A stretch of DNA of 64,000 bases from Rhizohabitans arisaemae (lineage in GTDB: Bacteria; Actinomycetota; Actinomycetes; Streptosporangiales; Streptosporangiaceae). The stretch spans positions 186,001 to 250,000 of the forward strand of contig NZ_BLRH01000060.1 in assembly GCF_025996515.1 (NCBI RefSeq), written 5' to 3'. A program made the position numbers and the translations under genes. This document shows positions 53,503-62,677 of this stretch, piece by piece (position 1 is the first letter of the stretch; each line of letters opens with the position of its first letter). Below the pieces are notes generated by a model. It searched no databases. It was not told the DNA's origin and worked only from the letters and a program-made list of their open reading frames with translations.

Positions 53503-55506
53503 TCAAGAATATTTGACCAGCCAGACGTCTATGGCGAGCCGCCACGCGCCGTCGGGCGGAGTCGTGAGCGACCGCTCGTCCTGGAGATCCCGCAGCTTGA
53601 CGACGTGTACGGGGGTGCCGTAGAGGCTGATGTCGCTCTCTCTCGCCCCGAGCAGAATCGGCTGCCGGCCTGCGGCCTTGATCTTCTCGGCGAGGCGCCT
53701 GACGTCGGTGCTGGGCGGGAAGTCCGTGGAGTTCGTCCGCACCCGGGCCGTGGGCACGCCGCACATGCCGCGCACCACCTGGGTGAAGCGATCGGCGGTC
53801 ACCCGCTCCGCGATGAGGACCGTGGCGTTCTTCCCGATCGCGGTGCACAGACCGCGGACCGCGGCGACCTCTCCCCGCTCGACCGGGGTGAACGCGGTGC
53901 CGATCGAGGTGACGGCACCCGGGACGACCAGGAGCAGCGACCCGGCCGCCGCGACCCACCGGCGGGGGTGCCGCGCATACACCCAGGCCAGTCCCCAGGT
54001 GCCGAGCAGGATCAGGCCCGGGACGACCAGCGGCACGAGCCGCCGCGAGGCCCACGGGTGGTCGGGGGTGATCGAGGGGAGCCACAGCGTGGTCACCGTG
54101 GTCCACCCGATCATCGCCAGCGGGAGGAGCCAGGCCCCGGCCAGACCGCGGAGCGGTCCCTGCTCCGGGAGGTCCGGGGACTGCCCGTCGCCGCGGAGCA
54201 ACCGCAGGGTGAGTACGGCCGCGGCGAGCGTGGCCAGGACGACCGCGGGGGCGCCGATGTACCAGAACACCCAGTGCAGGCTGTCCTCGTAGTAGAGCCG
54301 GTACGGCTCGGGCGCGAGCCCGTTCGCGATCTGCGTCACGCGGATGAAGGCGGAGTTGAGGGCGTCGTCGGGGTTCGTGGGGATCCGGGTGACGGTCTGC
54401 AGCGCCGGGCGGAGCGCGAAACCGGCCATGACCAGGACCACCGCGACCGCTCCCGCCGCGGGCAGCCAGGCCGGGCGGGGCAGCCGTACCCCTCGGCGGG
54501 CGGCCACCGTGCCGATCAGGGTGAGGACCACGACGGCGGCGGCGATCAATGCGAGCGGCCTGATGGAGGCGCCCAGATGGGTGAGGTACGGCTTGGACAG
54601 CAGCCAGGCCGACCCCAGCCCGAGGCCCGTGCCGGCCAGGAGCCCGGCCAGGAACGACACCCCGCCCTTGGCGCGGAGCGCGATGAGCACCCCGGCGAAG
54701 GCGAGCACCGGCAGCACGTCGCGGAGCCCGTCGATCCGGACCACGATGGCGAGGCCGAACACCAGCCCGGCTGTCCCCAGCCGCCGGTCGAGCAGCAGCG
54801 ACAGGGCGCCGAAGAGCAGGATGAGTGCGGGAAGCTCGCTGAAGGGCGACCGGCCCGTGTACATGATCGGGAGGCTCACCGCGAGGGTGAGCGCGGCGGG
54901 CGGCGCCCAGCGGGGTCCGGCCAGCCGGGCGACGACCCCGGCGAAGGCGAGGATCGCCAGCGCCCCGAGGATCGGGGGGACGAGCAGCAGGCCGTCGACT
55001 CCGCCGAGCCACCGCCCGGCGGCGAGCAGCATCGGCGGGCCGGGCATGAACTGCGGGACGACCACGCCGCCGGACTCGTAGAAACCGGGGCTGCCGAACA
55101 CCAGCGCGGGATCCGCCCCGCCGAACGCGGCCTGCTGGAACGGAATCGGGAGTGAGCCGTGTTCGGCGATCCAGGTGGCGTACTGGGCGTAGGTGGCCGG
55201 GTCGCGCCGGACGACGATCTGCTCACCGCGCATGAGACCGTTGAAGACGGCGTAGCCGGCCGCGACGGCGAGCACCCCCGCCGTCCCCCACCAGCCGGTC
55301 TCCGGCACGGTGGGCCGGGACCGCCAGAGCAGGAAGGCGATGACGGGCAGGCCGAGCAGGAAGGCGGGCAGCGGACGGAACACCCCGCCGAGCAGGAGCG
55401 GCAGCCCGGCCAGGAGCCAGCCGGCCACCGCGCAGGCGGGCAGGGCGGTGGCCGTCGCGAGCACGCGGGCGGCGACGGGCATCGGGGTGGACCGGGTAGC
55501 GTTCAT
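53503..55506 (-). CDS. large multi-pass membrane protein, GT39/mannosyltransferase-like
   Basis: 667 residues with about twelve hydrophobic segments and a C-terminal extracytoplasmic region (about 550-667). An acidic motif, RRDPATYAQYA (about residue 101), in the first extracytoplasmic loop resembles the catalytic Asp site of lipid-dependent GT-C transferases. Such enzymes take polyprenyl-phosphate sugars as donors and act on the outer face; the neighbouring GtrB-like GT2 could supply the donor. ATG at 55506; the frame is open further upstream but that region is unlike the family. Divergent from the 55544 membrane protein gene by 37 bases. Confidence 0.8.
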   Translation of the reverse strand: MNATRSTPMPVAARVLATATALPACAVAGWLLAGLPLLLGGVFRPLPAFLLGLPVIAFLLWRSRPTVPETGWWGTAGVLAVAAGYAVFNGLMRGEQIVVRRDPATYAQYATWIAEHGSLPIPFQQAAFGGADPALVFGSPGFYESGGVVVPQFMPGPPMLLAAGRWLGGVDGLLLVPPILGALAILAFAGVVARLAGPRWAPPAALTLAVSLPIMYTGRSPFSELPALILLFGALSLLLDRRLGTAGLVFGLAIVVRIDGLRDVLPVLAFAGVLIALRAKGGVSFLAGLLAGTGLGLGSAWLLSKPYLTHLGASIRPLALIAAAVVVLTLIGTVAARRGVRLPRPAWLPAAGAVAVVLVMAGFALRPALQTVTRIPTNPDDALNSAFIRVTQIANGLAPEPYRLYYEDSLHWVFWYIGAPAVVLATLAAAVLTLRLLRGDGQSPDLPEQGPLRGLAGAWLLPLAMIGWTTVTTLWLPSITPDHPWASRRLVPLVVPGLILLGTWGLAWVYARHPRRWVAAAGSLLLVVPGAVTSIGTAFTPVERGEVAAVRGLCTAIGKNATVLIAERVTADRFTQVVRGMCGVPTARVRTNSTDFPPSTDVRRLAEKIKAAGRQPILLGARESDISLYGTPVHVVKLRDLQDERSLTTPPDGAWRLAIDVWLVKYS

Positions 55507-55543
55507 CGTCAACTGGGGAGCGTAGCGGGAGGGAGGGGGGACA

Positions 55544-56992
55544 GTGGCCCGCCGCCACCTGTGGTTTCTGATCTTCTTCTCCGTGGGCTGCCTGCTCAGG
55601 CTACTCACGGTCGTCGGCTACCGGCCCGCGCTCTGGTTCCCCGACTCCTACGCCTACCTCGTCTCCGCGATGCATCCCCGGCCCGACCTGATCCGGCCCG
55701 GCGGGTACTCGGGGCTCCTCTGGTTGCTGGAGCCGCTGCACAGCCTGGCCGCGGTCGCCGTGGTCCAGCATCTGCTCGGGCTGGCCACCGCGGTCCTGGT
55801 CTACGTCGCGGCCCGGGCGCTGCGGGCGCCCGGCTGGGCGGCGACCCTCGCCCCGGTCCCGGTGCTGCTCGACCCCTACCAGGTGGAGCTGGAGCATCTG
55901 CTGCTGTCGGAGTCGCTGTTCATGTTCCTGGTGACGGCGGGGGCGGTGCTCGCCCTGTGGGTGTCCTCGTCCAGGCCGACCTGGGGCCCACGGTGGGGTA
56001 CGGCCGCCGCGGCGGGTCTGGCGATGGGGCTGGCGACGCTCACCCGGACCGTCGCGCTCCCGCTGATCGCGGTGCTGGTGGCCGGGCTGCTCATCGCCGG
56101 GGGACGGCCGTTCCGGCCGAAGCTCAAAACCGCCTTCGTGGCATTTATTGCCGCAATTATCCCTATTGTCGGATATATGGGCTGGTTTGCCGTAGAGCAT
56201 GGAAGATTCGCTATTTCCGGAGCCAACGGTGCATTTCTCTATGCGCGGACCATGGCCTTCGCGGATTGCGCGGTGATGCGCCCGCCGCCGCGACTCGCCG
56301 TACTCTGCGATCCCACCCCGGCAGGCGACCGGCCGCCCTCCCAGGACTACATCTGGAGCGCCGACTCCCCGCTCTCCCGCCTGCCCGGCCATAAGTTCGG
56401 CGCCGCCAACAACGCGCTCGCCCAGGAGTTCGCGGTCCGCGCCATCCTCGCCCAGCCGGGCGACTACCTGGCGACGGGGCTGGCGGACCTGTGGCGGACG
56501 TTCCGCTGGGATCGGCCCGTCTACCCCGATCAGTCGATCTACGACGCCTACGAGTTCCCCGTCGTCACCCCGCCGCCGCCCACCCGGACCCCGCAGGTGG
56601 TCGGGGCACGGTTCGCCCGGATCTACGAGCGGGGGGAGATCGCCACGCGGGTCGTCGAGCCGTACGCGGGGTGGCTTCGCGCGATCCAGGACCACGTGCG
56701 GCTCCCCGGCCCGGTCCTGCTGGCCGTCCTGCTCACCCCGGTCGGCGCGGGGCTGCTGCTGTTCGTCCGGGGCGGCCGTCCCCGGGATCCGGAGCGGGTA
56801 CGGCGCCCGCGGCTCGCGGCCTTGCGCACCGTTGCGCCCGCTCTCATCCCCTGGGCCTGCGCGGTCGTCCTGGTGGCGCTCCCACCCATGATCGCGGAAT
56901 TCGACTACCGCTACGTCCTGCCCGCGGTTCCCCTCGCCTGCCTCGCCTGGGCGTTATGCTTCCGTCCCAATGCGTCTCGCGATATGTCCTAA
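55544..56992 (+). CDS. multi-pass membrane protein, GT39-like, hypothetical
   Basis: 482 residues from a GTG with GGAGGGAGGGGGG upstream. It has about ten TM helices, and an early loop with PALWFPDSYAYLVSAMHPRPDLIRPGG, where the Asp in FPDS occupies the position of the catalytic acid in GT-C mannosyl/PMT-type transferases. A long extracytoplasmic segment (about 225-385) is followed by the last three helices. Likely a lipid-phosphate-sugar-dependent transferase of the cell envelope; the substrate is unknown. It is divergent from the larger relative at 53503 with a very short intergenic region, so their promoters overlap. Confidence 0.75.
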   Translation: MARRHLWFLIFFSVGCLLRLLTVVGYRPALWFPDSYAYLVSAMHPRPDLIRPGGYSGLLWLLEPLHSLAAVAVVQHLLGLATAVLVYVAARALRAPGWAATLAPVPVLLDPYQVELEHLLLSESLFMFLVTAGAVLALWVSSSRPTWGPRWGTAAAAGLAMGLATLTRTVALPLIAVLVAGLLIAGGRPFRPKLKTAFVAFIAAIIPIVGYMGWFAVEHGRFAISGANGAFLYARTMAFADCAVMRPPPRLAVLCDPTPAGDRPPSQDYIWSADSPLSRLPGHKFGAANNALAQEFAVRAILAQPGDYLATGLADLWRTFRWDRPVYPDQSIYDAYEFPVVTPPPPTRTPQVVGARFARIYERGEIATRVVEPYAGWLRAIQDHVRLPGPVLLAVLLTPVGAGLLLFVRGGRPRDPERVRRPRLAALRTVAPALIPWACAVVLVALPPMIAEFDYRYVLPAVPLACLAWALCFRPNASRDMS

Positions 56993-57104
56993 TATCGCTA
57001 TACTGTTCCGCCTCATCACCGGCAAGGGAGCGACCGTGGTCACGTATGAAATCCCCCGATCTTGCCCCCGCACCGACCCGTCGTGACCTAACCTCTGGTT
57101 CCTA

Positions 57105-58685
57105 GTGAGCGAGAACAGCCCTGAGGGCCATCAGGACCGCGACCCCGAAGGACGCCGCCCAGGCTCCCGGGTGCAGTCCCGCCGTGCCGCCAAGGAGGCG
57201 CAGGCCGCCCCGCGGTTCGGCTCCCGCCGGGCCGCCGACCCCGGCAGGCCGCCCCGCCGCGGGGACCGCTCCCGCCTCTATCAGTGGCTCTCCGTGGCCA
57301 CGGCCGCCGTCACCGTGGTCGGCATCCTCACCGCCTACGGCTTCTACCGCAGTCTGACAGGCAACCTCAAACGCGAGAAGATCACGGTCGTGGGTGATCG
57401 GCCGAAGCGGCTGAACAACGCCCTCAACATCCTCATCGTCGGCTCCGACGTGCGGAGCGGGGCCAACTCCAAGTTCGGCGGTCGGCACGTCGTGGGCGAG
57501 CGCACCGACACCATCATCCTGCTGCACATCTCCCCGGGCGGCGGGAAGGCCACGCTGATCAGCTTCCCCCGGGACTCGATGGTCGAGATGCCCGCCTGCC
57601 AGGCGCCCAACGGCACCATGATCCCGGCCCAGAAGGACCAGATCAACGCCTCGTTCAACAACGGCGGGATCAACTGCACGATCGACACGCTGGAAGAACT
57701 CACCGACATCCGCATCGACCACTTCGTCAAGGTGGACTTCGCCGGGTTCCGCGCCATCGTGGACGCCCTCGGCGGGGTGGAGATCTGCCTCCCCAAGGCG
57801 ATCGACAGCAGCAAGGCCAAGATCAAACTCCCGGCCGGCCCCCAGACGGTCACCGGGCTCCAGGCGTTGGGTTACGTCCGGATCCGAGACATCGGCGACG
57901 GCAGCGACACCTCCCGGATCAAGCGCCAGCAGGCGTTTCTCTCCCAGGTGGTGAAGAAGGCCACCAGCGGCGACCTGCTCACCAACCCCGCGCGCCTGAC
58001 CAGCTTCATCACCGCCGCGCTCAAGTCGGTCACCGTCGACGACGCACTGACGATCAATACGATGCTCACCATCGCCGAGTCCACCAAGGGCATCAGCGGC
58101 GGCAAGCTGCAGTTCATCACGGTGCCGTGGCGGGCTTACGCCCCGGATCCGAACCGCATCGAGTGGACCGAGGACGCCGCCCTGCTCTTCGAGGCGATAC
58201 GGGAGGACAAGGTCGCCCCGACCCCGACTCCCACCCCGTCCGGGTCGGCCGGCCCCGCAACGCCGGCGATCAAGCCCGGGCAGGTCACAATCGAGGTCTA
58301 CAACGGCACCAACAAGGGCGGTGAGGCCGCCATCGCCGCCAAGACCCTGGAGACCCATGGGTTCAAGGTCACCCTCGTCGGCGACGCCAGGAAGCCCGAC
58401 GGCACCAACCAGCCCAAGACCCAGGTCCTGTTCCCCCCGGGCGCCGAGGGGTACGCCAAGCCGGTCGGAGACCGGCTGAAGAGCCCCGTCGCCCCCACCC
58501 AAGGGAAGATCAAGGGCAAGAACACCACCGTGCGGACAACGCCGAACGGCACCCCGGTGGCCGCGGTCGGCCCGGTCGTCCAGCTCATCATCGGAGCCGA
58601 CTGGCAGGGTGCCAAGGTGCACACAAAGCTCCCCTCGTCAGTCCAGAGGGTCACCGGCAACGTCAATCCGTGCAAGGTTCAATAA
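57105..58685 (+). CDS. LCP (LytR-CpsA-Psr) family protein with LytR_C domain
   Basis: 526 residues. A basic cytoplasmic N-terminus (about 1-57) precedes one TM helix (about 59-82). The extracytoplasmic LCP domain (about 107-285) carries ILIVGSDVRSG, GERTDTIILLHISP, SFPRDSMVEMPAC and RIRDIGDGSDTSRIKRQQ, with the Arg/Asp residues that bind the lipid diphosphate. A Thr/Pro linker and a C-terminal LytR_C domain (about 385-470) complete the common two-domain form. LCP enzymes transfer glycopolymers from lipid carriers to peptidoglycan, fitting the surrounding glycan genes. The start is a GTG at 57105 without a Shine-Dalgarno. The next gene follows after 12 bases, so they are probably cotranscribed. 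Confidence 0.92.
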   Translation: MSENSPEGHQDRDPEGRRPGSRVQSRRAAKEAQAAPRFGSRRAADPGRPPRRGDRSRLYQWLSVATAAVTVVGILTAYGFYRSLTGNLKREKITVVGDRPKRLNNALNILIVGSDVRSGANSKFGGRHVVGERTDTIILLHISPGGGKATLISFPRDSMVEMPACQAPNGTMIPAQKDQINASFNNGGINCTIDTLEELTDIRIDHFVKVDFAGFRAIVDALGGVEICLPKAIDSSKAKIKLPAGPQTVTGLQALGYVRIRDIGDGSDTSRIKRQQAFLSQVVKKATSGDLLTNPARLTSFITAALKSVTVDDALTINTMLTIAESTKGISGGKLQFITVPWRAYAPDPNRIEWTEDAALLFEAIREDKVAPTPTPTPSGSAGPATPAIKPGQVTIEVYNGTNKGGEAAIAAKTLETHGFKVTLVGDARKPDGTNQPKTQVLFPPGAEGYAKPVGDRLKSPVAPTQGKIKGKNTTVRTTPNGTPVAAVGPVVQLIIGADWQGAKVHTKLPSSVQRVTGNVNPCKVQ

Positions 58686-58697
58686 GCCCTCATCCCT

Positions 58698-60761
58698 GTG
58701 AGTGCAATGCAGCCACGCAGCCACGCCCCGGCCCCTCCGCTCGGGCAGAAGCACGAACCACCGCCTGGCCAGGGCTCCGCACCCGTCCCCGCGGCCCGGA
58801 CGGCCCAGGGCGAGGACCGCGTCGCGGCGGCTCAGCCGGCCATGCCGCCCGGCCTGTACACGCTCCCTCCGGAGCCGGCCGCCTCCGGGCCGCCCGTGCG
58901 GACGCCGACCGTCCAGGAGACGCCTGACCCCGGAAGCGGGTACGGGCAGAGCCCGGCCACACCCGTACCGCCGGGCCGGTCCACCGCACCCCAAACCGGA
59001 GCAATCCTCCAGACCCCGGCCACCCGCGACATCCCCGACACCCCCGGGAGCGGGTACGGGCAGAGCCCGGCCGCGCCCGTACCGCCGGGCCGGTCCACCG
59101 CACCCCAAACCGGAGCAATCCTTCAAGCCCCGACCACCCGCGACCTCCCCGACATCACTGGAACCTCCGGGAGCGGGTACGGGCAGAGCCCGGCCACACC
59201 CGTACCGCCGCCGGGCCGGTCCACCGCACCCCAAACCGGAGCAATCCTTCAAGCCCCGACCACCCGCGACCTCCCCGACAACCCCGCAACCCCCGAAAGC
59301 GGATACAGGCAGAGCGCGCCCGCGCCCGTACCTCATGCGACGCCGCCGGGGCCGGCCGAGCCCACGACGCCTGGGAGCGACCCCGGAAGGCCGCTCCCCC
59401 AGACCGGGATATGGGCCGCAATTCCCCCCGCACCGCCGACCGCACCGGCGGATTCGGACGAACGCCCCGATCCCCTTGGAGCCGGATACGGGCCGAGCCA
59501 GGCTCCGCCCGTACCGCGCCCGGGGGACGCCGTTGCGCCGGAGGGCGACCCCGGCGGGCCGCTCCCGGAGACCGGGTTGCTGGCCGCCGTTCCCCCCGTC
59601 CAGCACACGCTGCCGCCGGGCCATCGGTTCGACCTCCGGGGCCTGCGGCCGGCGGCGCAGGAGACGCTTCCGCCGCGCCGGGCGCGGGGCGGGCTCGCCG
59701 TCCCGGCGGAGCCGGAGGCCGCCGTCGCCAGTCCGGCGACGCCGGCCAAGCGGGTGCGTGAGCCGTACCTGGACAACGTCAAGTTTGTCGCGATCGCCTT
59801 GGTGGTGGCGGGGCACGCCCTGTGGGACACCACGAACGGGGTGGCCGGCCGGGCGACGTACCTGTTCATCTACACCTTTCACATGCCACTCTTTGTCATC
59901 ATCAGTGGCTATTTGTCCCGAAATTTCTGGACTTCGTCGGCTAAGACGAATCGGCTGTTCGACACGCTGGTCATCCCGTACGTGGTGGTCGAAGCGGGTT
60001 ACGGACTGCTCCGGCTCGCCCTCGACGGCAAGTGGAGCCTGTCCATCGCCGACCCGGCGTGGCTCAACTGGTACCTGCTCGCCCTGCTGTTCTGGCGGCT
60101 CTCCTCCCCGGTCTGGCAGCGGCTTCGGTACCCGATGGCCGCCGCCCTCATCTGCTGTGTGGTCGCCGGTCTCGCCGAACTCCCGGGCACGCTGAGCATC
60201 GACCGGTTCTTCGGACTGCTCCCCTTCTTCGTCCTCGGCCTCATCCTGCGCCCGCACCACTTCGAGCTGCTCCACCAAAAGCGGGCGCGGATCGCGGGCG
60301 CGGCCCTGCTCGCCGCCGGATTCATCGCCGCGGTCGTCCTGGTCGCGCTCCGGCCCAAGATCAGCCTTGGCCCGATCTACTTCCGGGAGAGCTACGCCGA
60401 CCTCGGCAGAGGGCCGTTCATCGGGGTCGCGATGAAGCTGGTCGTCCTCACCGCCGGGGCGGCGCTCGCCTTCGCGGTGCTCGCCGTCGTCCCCCGCCGC
60501 GCCACCTGGTTCTCCGACCTCGGCACCCGCACCCTCTACGTGTACGTGCTGCACGGCATCCCGGTGCTAGTCCTGCGCGACCTCGGCGTCCTGGACCTGA
60601 AGGTGTTCCAGCACCCGCTCGGCGTGGCGTCGGTCGTCTGCGGGAGTGTCGCGGTGGCGATCGTGCTCAGCCTGCCGCAGGTGCGCGTCGGCGCCCGCTG
60701 GCTCCTCGAACCCCGCCTCAACTGGGCCTTCCGCAAACCGCAAGGGTCGAAGCCGGGCTGA
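58698..60761 (+). CDS. acyltransferase-3 membrane protein with Pro-rich N-terminal repeats
   Basis: 687 residues from a GTG at 58698 (an ATG at 58707 also fits). The first ~350 residues are Pro/Gly-rich and contain three near-identical and one degenerate copy of a ~40-residue unit (SGYGQSPATPVPPGRSTAPQ type; starts at 58932, 59046, 59169 and 59295). The C-terminal half has about ten TM helices and the acyltransferase-3 motif EPYLDNVKFVAIALVVAGHALWD with the catalytic His-like residue. Such enzymes acylate sugars or lipids. It is downstream of the LCP gene by 12 bases, so it may decorate the glycopolymer that LCP attaches (inference). Confidence 0.88.
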   Translation: MSAMQPRSHAPAPPLGQKHEPPPGQGSAPVPAARTAQGEDRVAAAQPAMPPGLYTLPPEPAASGPPVRTPTVQETPDPGSGYGQSPATPVPPGRSTAPQTGAILQTPATRDIPDTPGSGYGQSPAAPVPPGRSTAPQTGAILQAPTTRDLPDITGTSGSGYGQSPATPVPPPGRSTAPQTGAILQAPTTRDLPDNPATPESGYRQSAPAPVPHATPPGPAEPTTPGSDPGRPLPQTGIWAAIPPAPPTAPADSDERPDPLGAGYGPSQAPPVPRPGDAVAPEGDPGGPLPETGLLAAVPPVQHTLPPGHRFDLRGLRPAAQETLPPRRARGGLAVPAEPEAAVASPATPAKRVREPYLDNVKFVAIALVVAGHALWDTTNGVAGRATYLFIYTFHMPLFVIISGYLSRNFWTSSAKTNRLFDTLVIPYVVVEAGYGLLRLALDGKWSLSIADPAWLNWYLLALLFWRLSSPVWQRLRYPMAAALICCVVAGLAELPGTLSIDRFFGLLPFFVLGLILRPHHFELLHQKRARIAGAALLAAGFIAAVVLVALRPKISLGPIYFRESYADLGRGPFIGVAMKLVVLTAGAALAFAVLAVVPRRATWFSDLGTRTLYVYVLHGIPVLVLRDLGVLDLKVFQHPLGVASVVCGSVAVAIVLSLPQVRVGARWLLEPRLNWAFRKPQGSKPG

Positions 60762-60821
60762 ATACGGCAAGCTCGCTCCCCGGTCCGTGACTGCCGGGGG
60801 GAGGATTGGTCTACTTAGGAC

Positions 60822-61583
60822 ATGGTGCACCATCTCATTCAGGGCCGGACGGTCACCATGCCCGTCGAGGTCAGGGAAGCCACGGCGGGGATGGCGACGT
60901 ACCTCGTCCGGGCCGACGCCGCCCGTGCGATCATCGCGTACTCCGGCCTGGACGTGGTCGAACCCCTCCCGGGCAAGGCGGTGTGCGCCCTCGCCTTCAT
61001 CGAGTACCTCGACGGGGACCTCGGCCCCTACCGCGAGTTCGCGGTCACCTTCCTCGTCGCGGGCCCGGGCGACCGGCCCGTCCGGCGGGACCGGCTCGTG
61101 CCGCGCGTCGCCGAGGTCTTCCACCCGGGGGCCGGCGCGTTCGTGCACTGGCTCCCGGTCACCCAGGCGTTCACGATGGAGGCCGGCCAGTCCATCTGGG
61201 GGTTCCCGAAGGAGCTCGCCGACGTGGACATCCGGATGCGGACGCCGTACAAACGCTGTGTCCTGCGCAAGGACGGCCGCCTCGTCCTCGACCTGCTGAT
61301 CAAGCCGGGCGTGCCGGTCCCCGGCGGCGTCGCAGGCCCCTGGACCGGCCGGCGCGGCCTGGCCGTCGACGCGTACACCCACCGCGACCAGGTGACCCGG
61401 CGGGTCCCCTGGGTCTGCCGGGCCGAAGGGGTACGGGCCCGGCCGGGCGGGGCGCTGATCCGGCTCGGCAACCACCCGATCGCCAAGGAGCTGAGCGAGC
61501 TGGGTCTGCCCTGCCGCGCCCTGATGACCGGCTCGGTCCGGCACCTGCAGATGACCTTCCACGGGGCCGAGGAGGCCGGGTGA
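60822..61583 (+). CDS. acetoacetate decarboxylase-family protein
   Basis: 253 residues. The Schiff-base region is present as SIWGFPKELADV, with Lys130 at the family's lysine position, along with FIEYLDGDLGPYREF, whose Glu and Tyr match conserved active-site residues. Classical members decarboxylate acetoacetate; many actinobacterial relatives lack known substrates and may act on other beta-keto acids or as lyases/aldolases. The ATG at 60822 has AGGA 3-6 bases upstream. It follows the acyltransferase by 60 bases and is convergent with the GT2 gene (6-base gap). No operon link is compelling. Confidence 0.85.
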   Translation: MVHHLIQGRTVTMPVEVREATAGMATYLVRADAARAIIAYSGLDVVEPLPGKAVCALAFIEYLDGDLGPYREFAVTFLVAGPGDRPVRRDRLVPRVAEVFHPGAGAFVHWLPVTQAFTMEAGQSIWGFPKELADVDIRMRTPYKRCVLRKDGRLVLDLLIKPGVPVPGGVAGPWTGRRGLAVDAYTHRDQVTRRVPWVCRAEGVRARPGGALIRLGNHPIAKELSELGLPCRALMTGSVRHLQMTFHGAEEAG

Positions 61584-61589
61584 GGGCGG

Positions 61590-62507
61590 TCAGACGATCG
61601 GGGGACGGCCCAGCCGGAGCATCCGCCAGGCCGTCCGCCAGGCCATGGGACGCCGCTCGCCCGCCGGTTCCCGCATCCCCTCGCGAAAGCCCGCGAACCA
61701 CGCCTTCAGCGCCCCGGAGGACCGCTCGCGCAGCACCGTGAGGACCATCCAGTCGAGCAGGTAGAGGGCGGCGAGCGGCCAGGGCAGGTTGCGGCGGGCC
61801 AGCCAGACCCGGTTCCTGGCGTTGAGCCGGTAGAAGTCGGCGTGCCTGGTCGGCGGGACCTGCGGGTGGTACATCACCGCGGAGGCGTCGTACTCCAGGC
61901 GGAAACCCTCGCCGAGCAGCCGCCAGGCCAGGTCGGTCTCCTCGTGGGCGTAGAAGAAGCGCTCGGGGAGTCCGCCGACCCGCATGAAGGCCGAGCGCCG
62001 GATGGCGCAGGCGCCCCCGAGGAAGGTCGTCACCTGCGAGGACCGCTCCGGGTCCCCGGCCCGCAGCCGGGGGACGTGCCGCCGCTGGCCCGGTCCGCCC
62101 TCCGGGTCGACCACCCGGAACGACAGCACGGCCAGATCCCGCTCGGCGACGAACCGGTCCCGCACCTTGGCCGCCAGCGAAGGGGACGCGTACCAGCCGT
62201 CGTCGTCGAGGAAGAGCACGAGATCGCCCGAGCACGCCTCGACGCCCCGGTTGCGTCCCGCGGGGATGCCCGCGTTGGAGAAGAGGCGGACGATCTTCAC
62301 GGTGCTCTCCGCCGAGGTGCCCGGCGGGAAGGTGACCGACAGGTCGGGAACGTCCGCTCCGTTGCCGACGATCACGATCTCAAGGTCCACGTCCGCTTGA
62401 TCCAGAACGGACTGCACCGCCCGGTTCAATTCGGCGACCCGGTTCCCCATCGTCAGGATGACGCACGAAATCTTCAACGCGTCAGCACCTCGACGCGTCA
62501 AGGACAC
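61590..62507 (-). CDS. GT2-family glycosyltransferase
   Basis: 305 residues. The GT-A domain has KISCVILTMGNRVAELNRAVQSVL, the metal-binding motif LVLFLDDDGWY (DDD) and the acceptor-side FYAHEETDLAWRLL (conserved E-E/TD). It resembles rhamnosyl/galactosyl-type GT2 enzymes. A GTG at 62507 opens the frame; a TTG at 62477 with GAGG upstream is an alternative start that begins nearer the conserved domain. It is the last gene of the minus-strand cluster with a CDP-alcohol phosphatidyltransferase and a glycerol-1-phosphate-dehydrogenase-like gene, separated from them by 170 bases, and could build the headgroup or a teichoic acid-like glycan (inference). Confidence 0.88.
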   Translation of the reverse strand: MSLTRRGADALKISCVILTMGNRVAELNRAVQSVLDQADVDLEIVIVGNGADVPDLSVTFPPGTSAESTVKIVRLFSNAGIPAGRNRGVEACSGDLVLFLDDDGWYASPSLAAKVRDRFVAERDLAVLSFRVVDPEGGPGQRRHVPRLRAGDPERSSQVTTFLGGACAIRRSAFMRVGGLPERFFYAHEETDLAWRLLGEGFRLEYDASAVMYHPQVPPTRHADFYRLNARNRVWLARRNLPWPLAALYLLDWMVLTVLRERSSGALKAWFAGFREGMREPAGERRPMAWRTAWRMLRLGRPPIV

Positions 62508-62677
62508 GTGACTGACATCTAAGCATGATCACCGAGTCTGCCGTTGTGAGCGTGGCGGTAAATGGCCACAATGGATATAGGACCAAAGCGTATCGGAACA
62601 GTGAGTGAACCCCTACCAAACCGGAGATGACTCGCGGGATAAGACGCTTAATCCACTATGGATGGTTCCCCCGTGTT

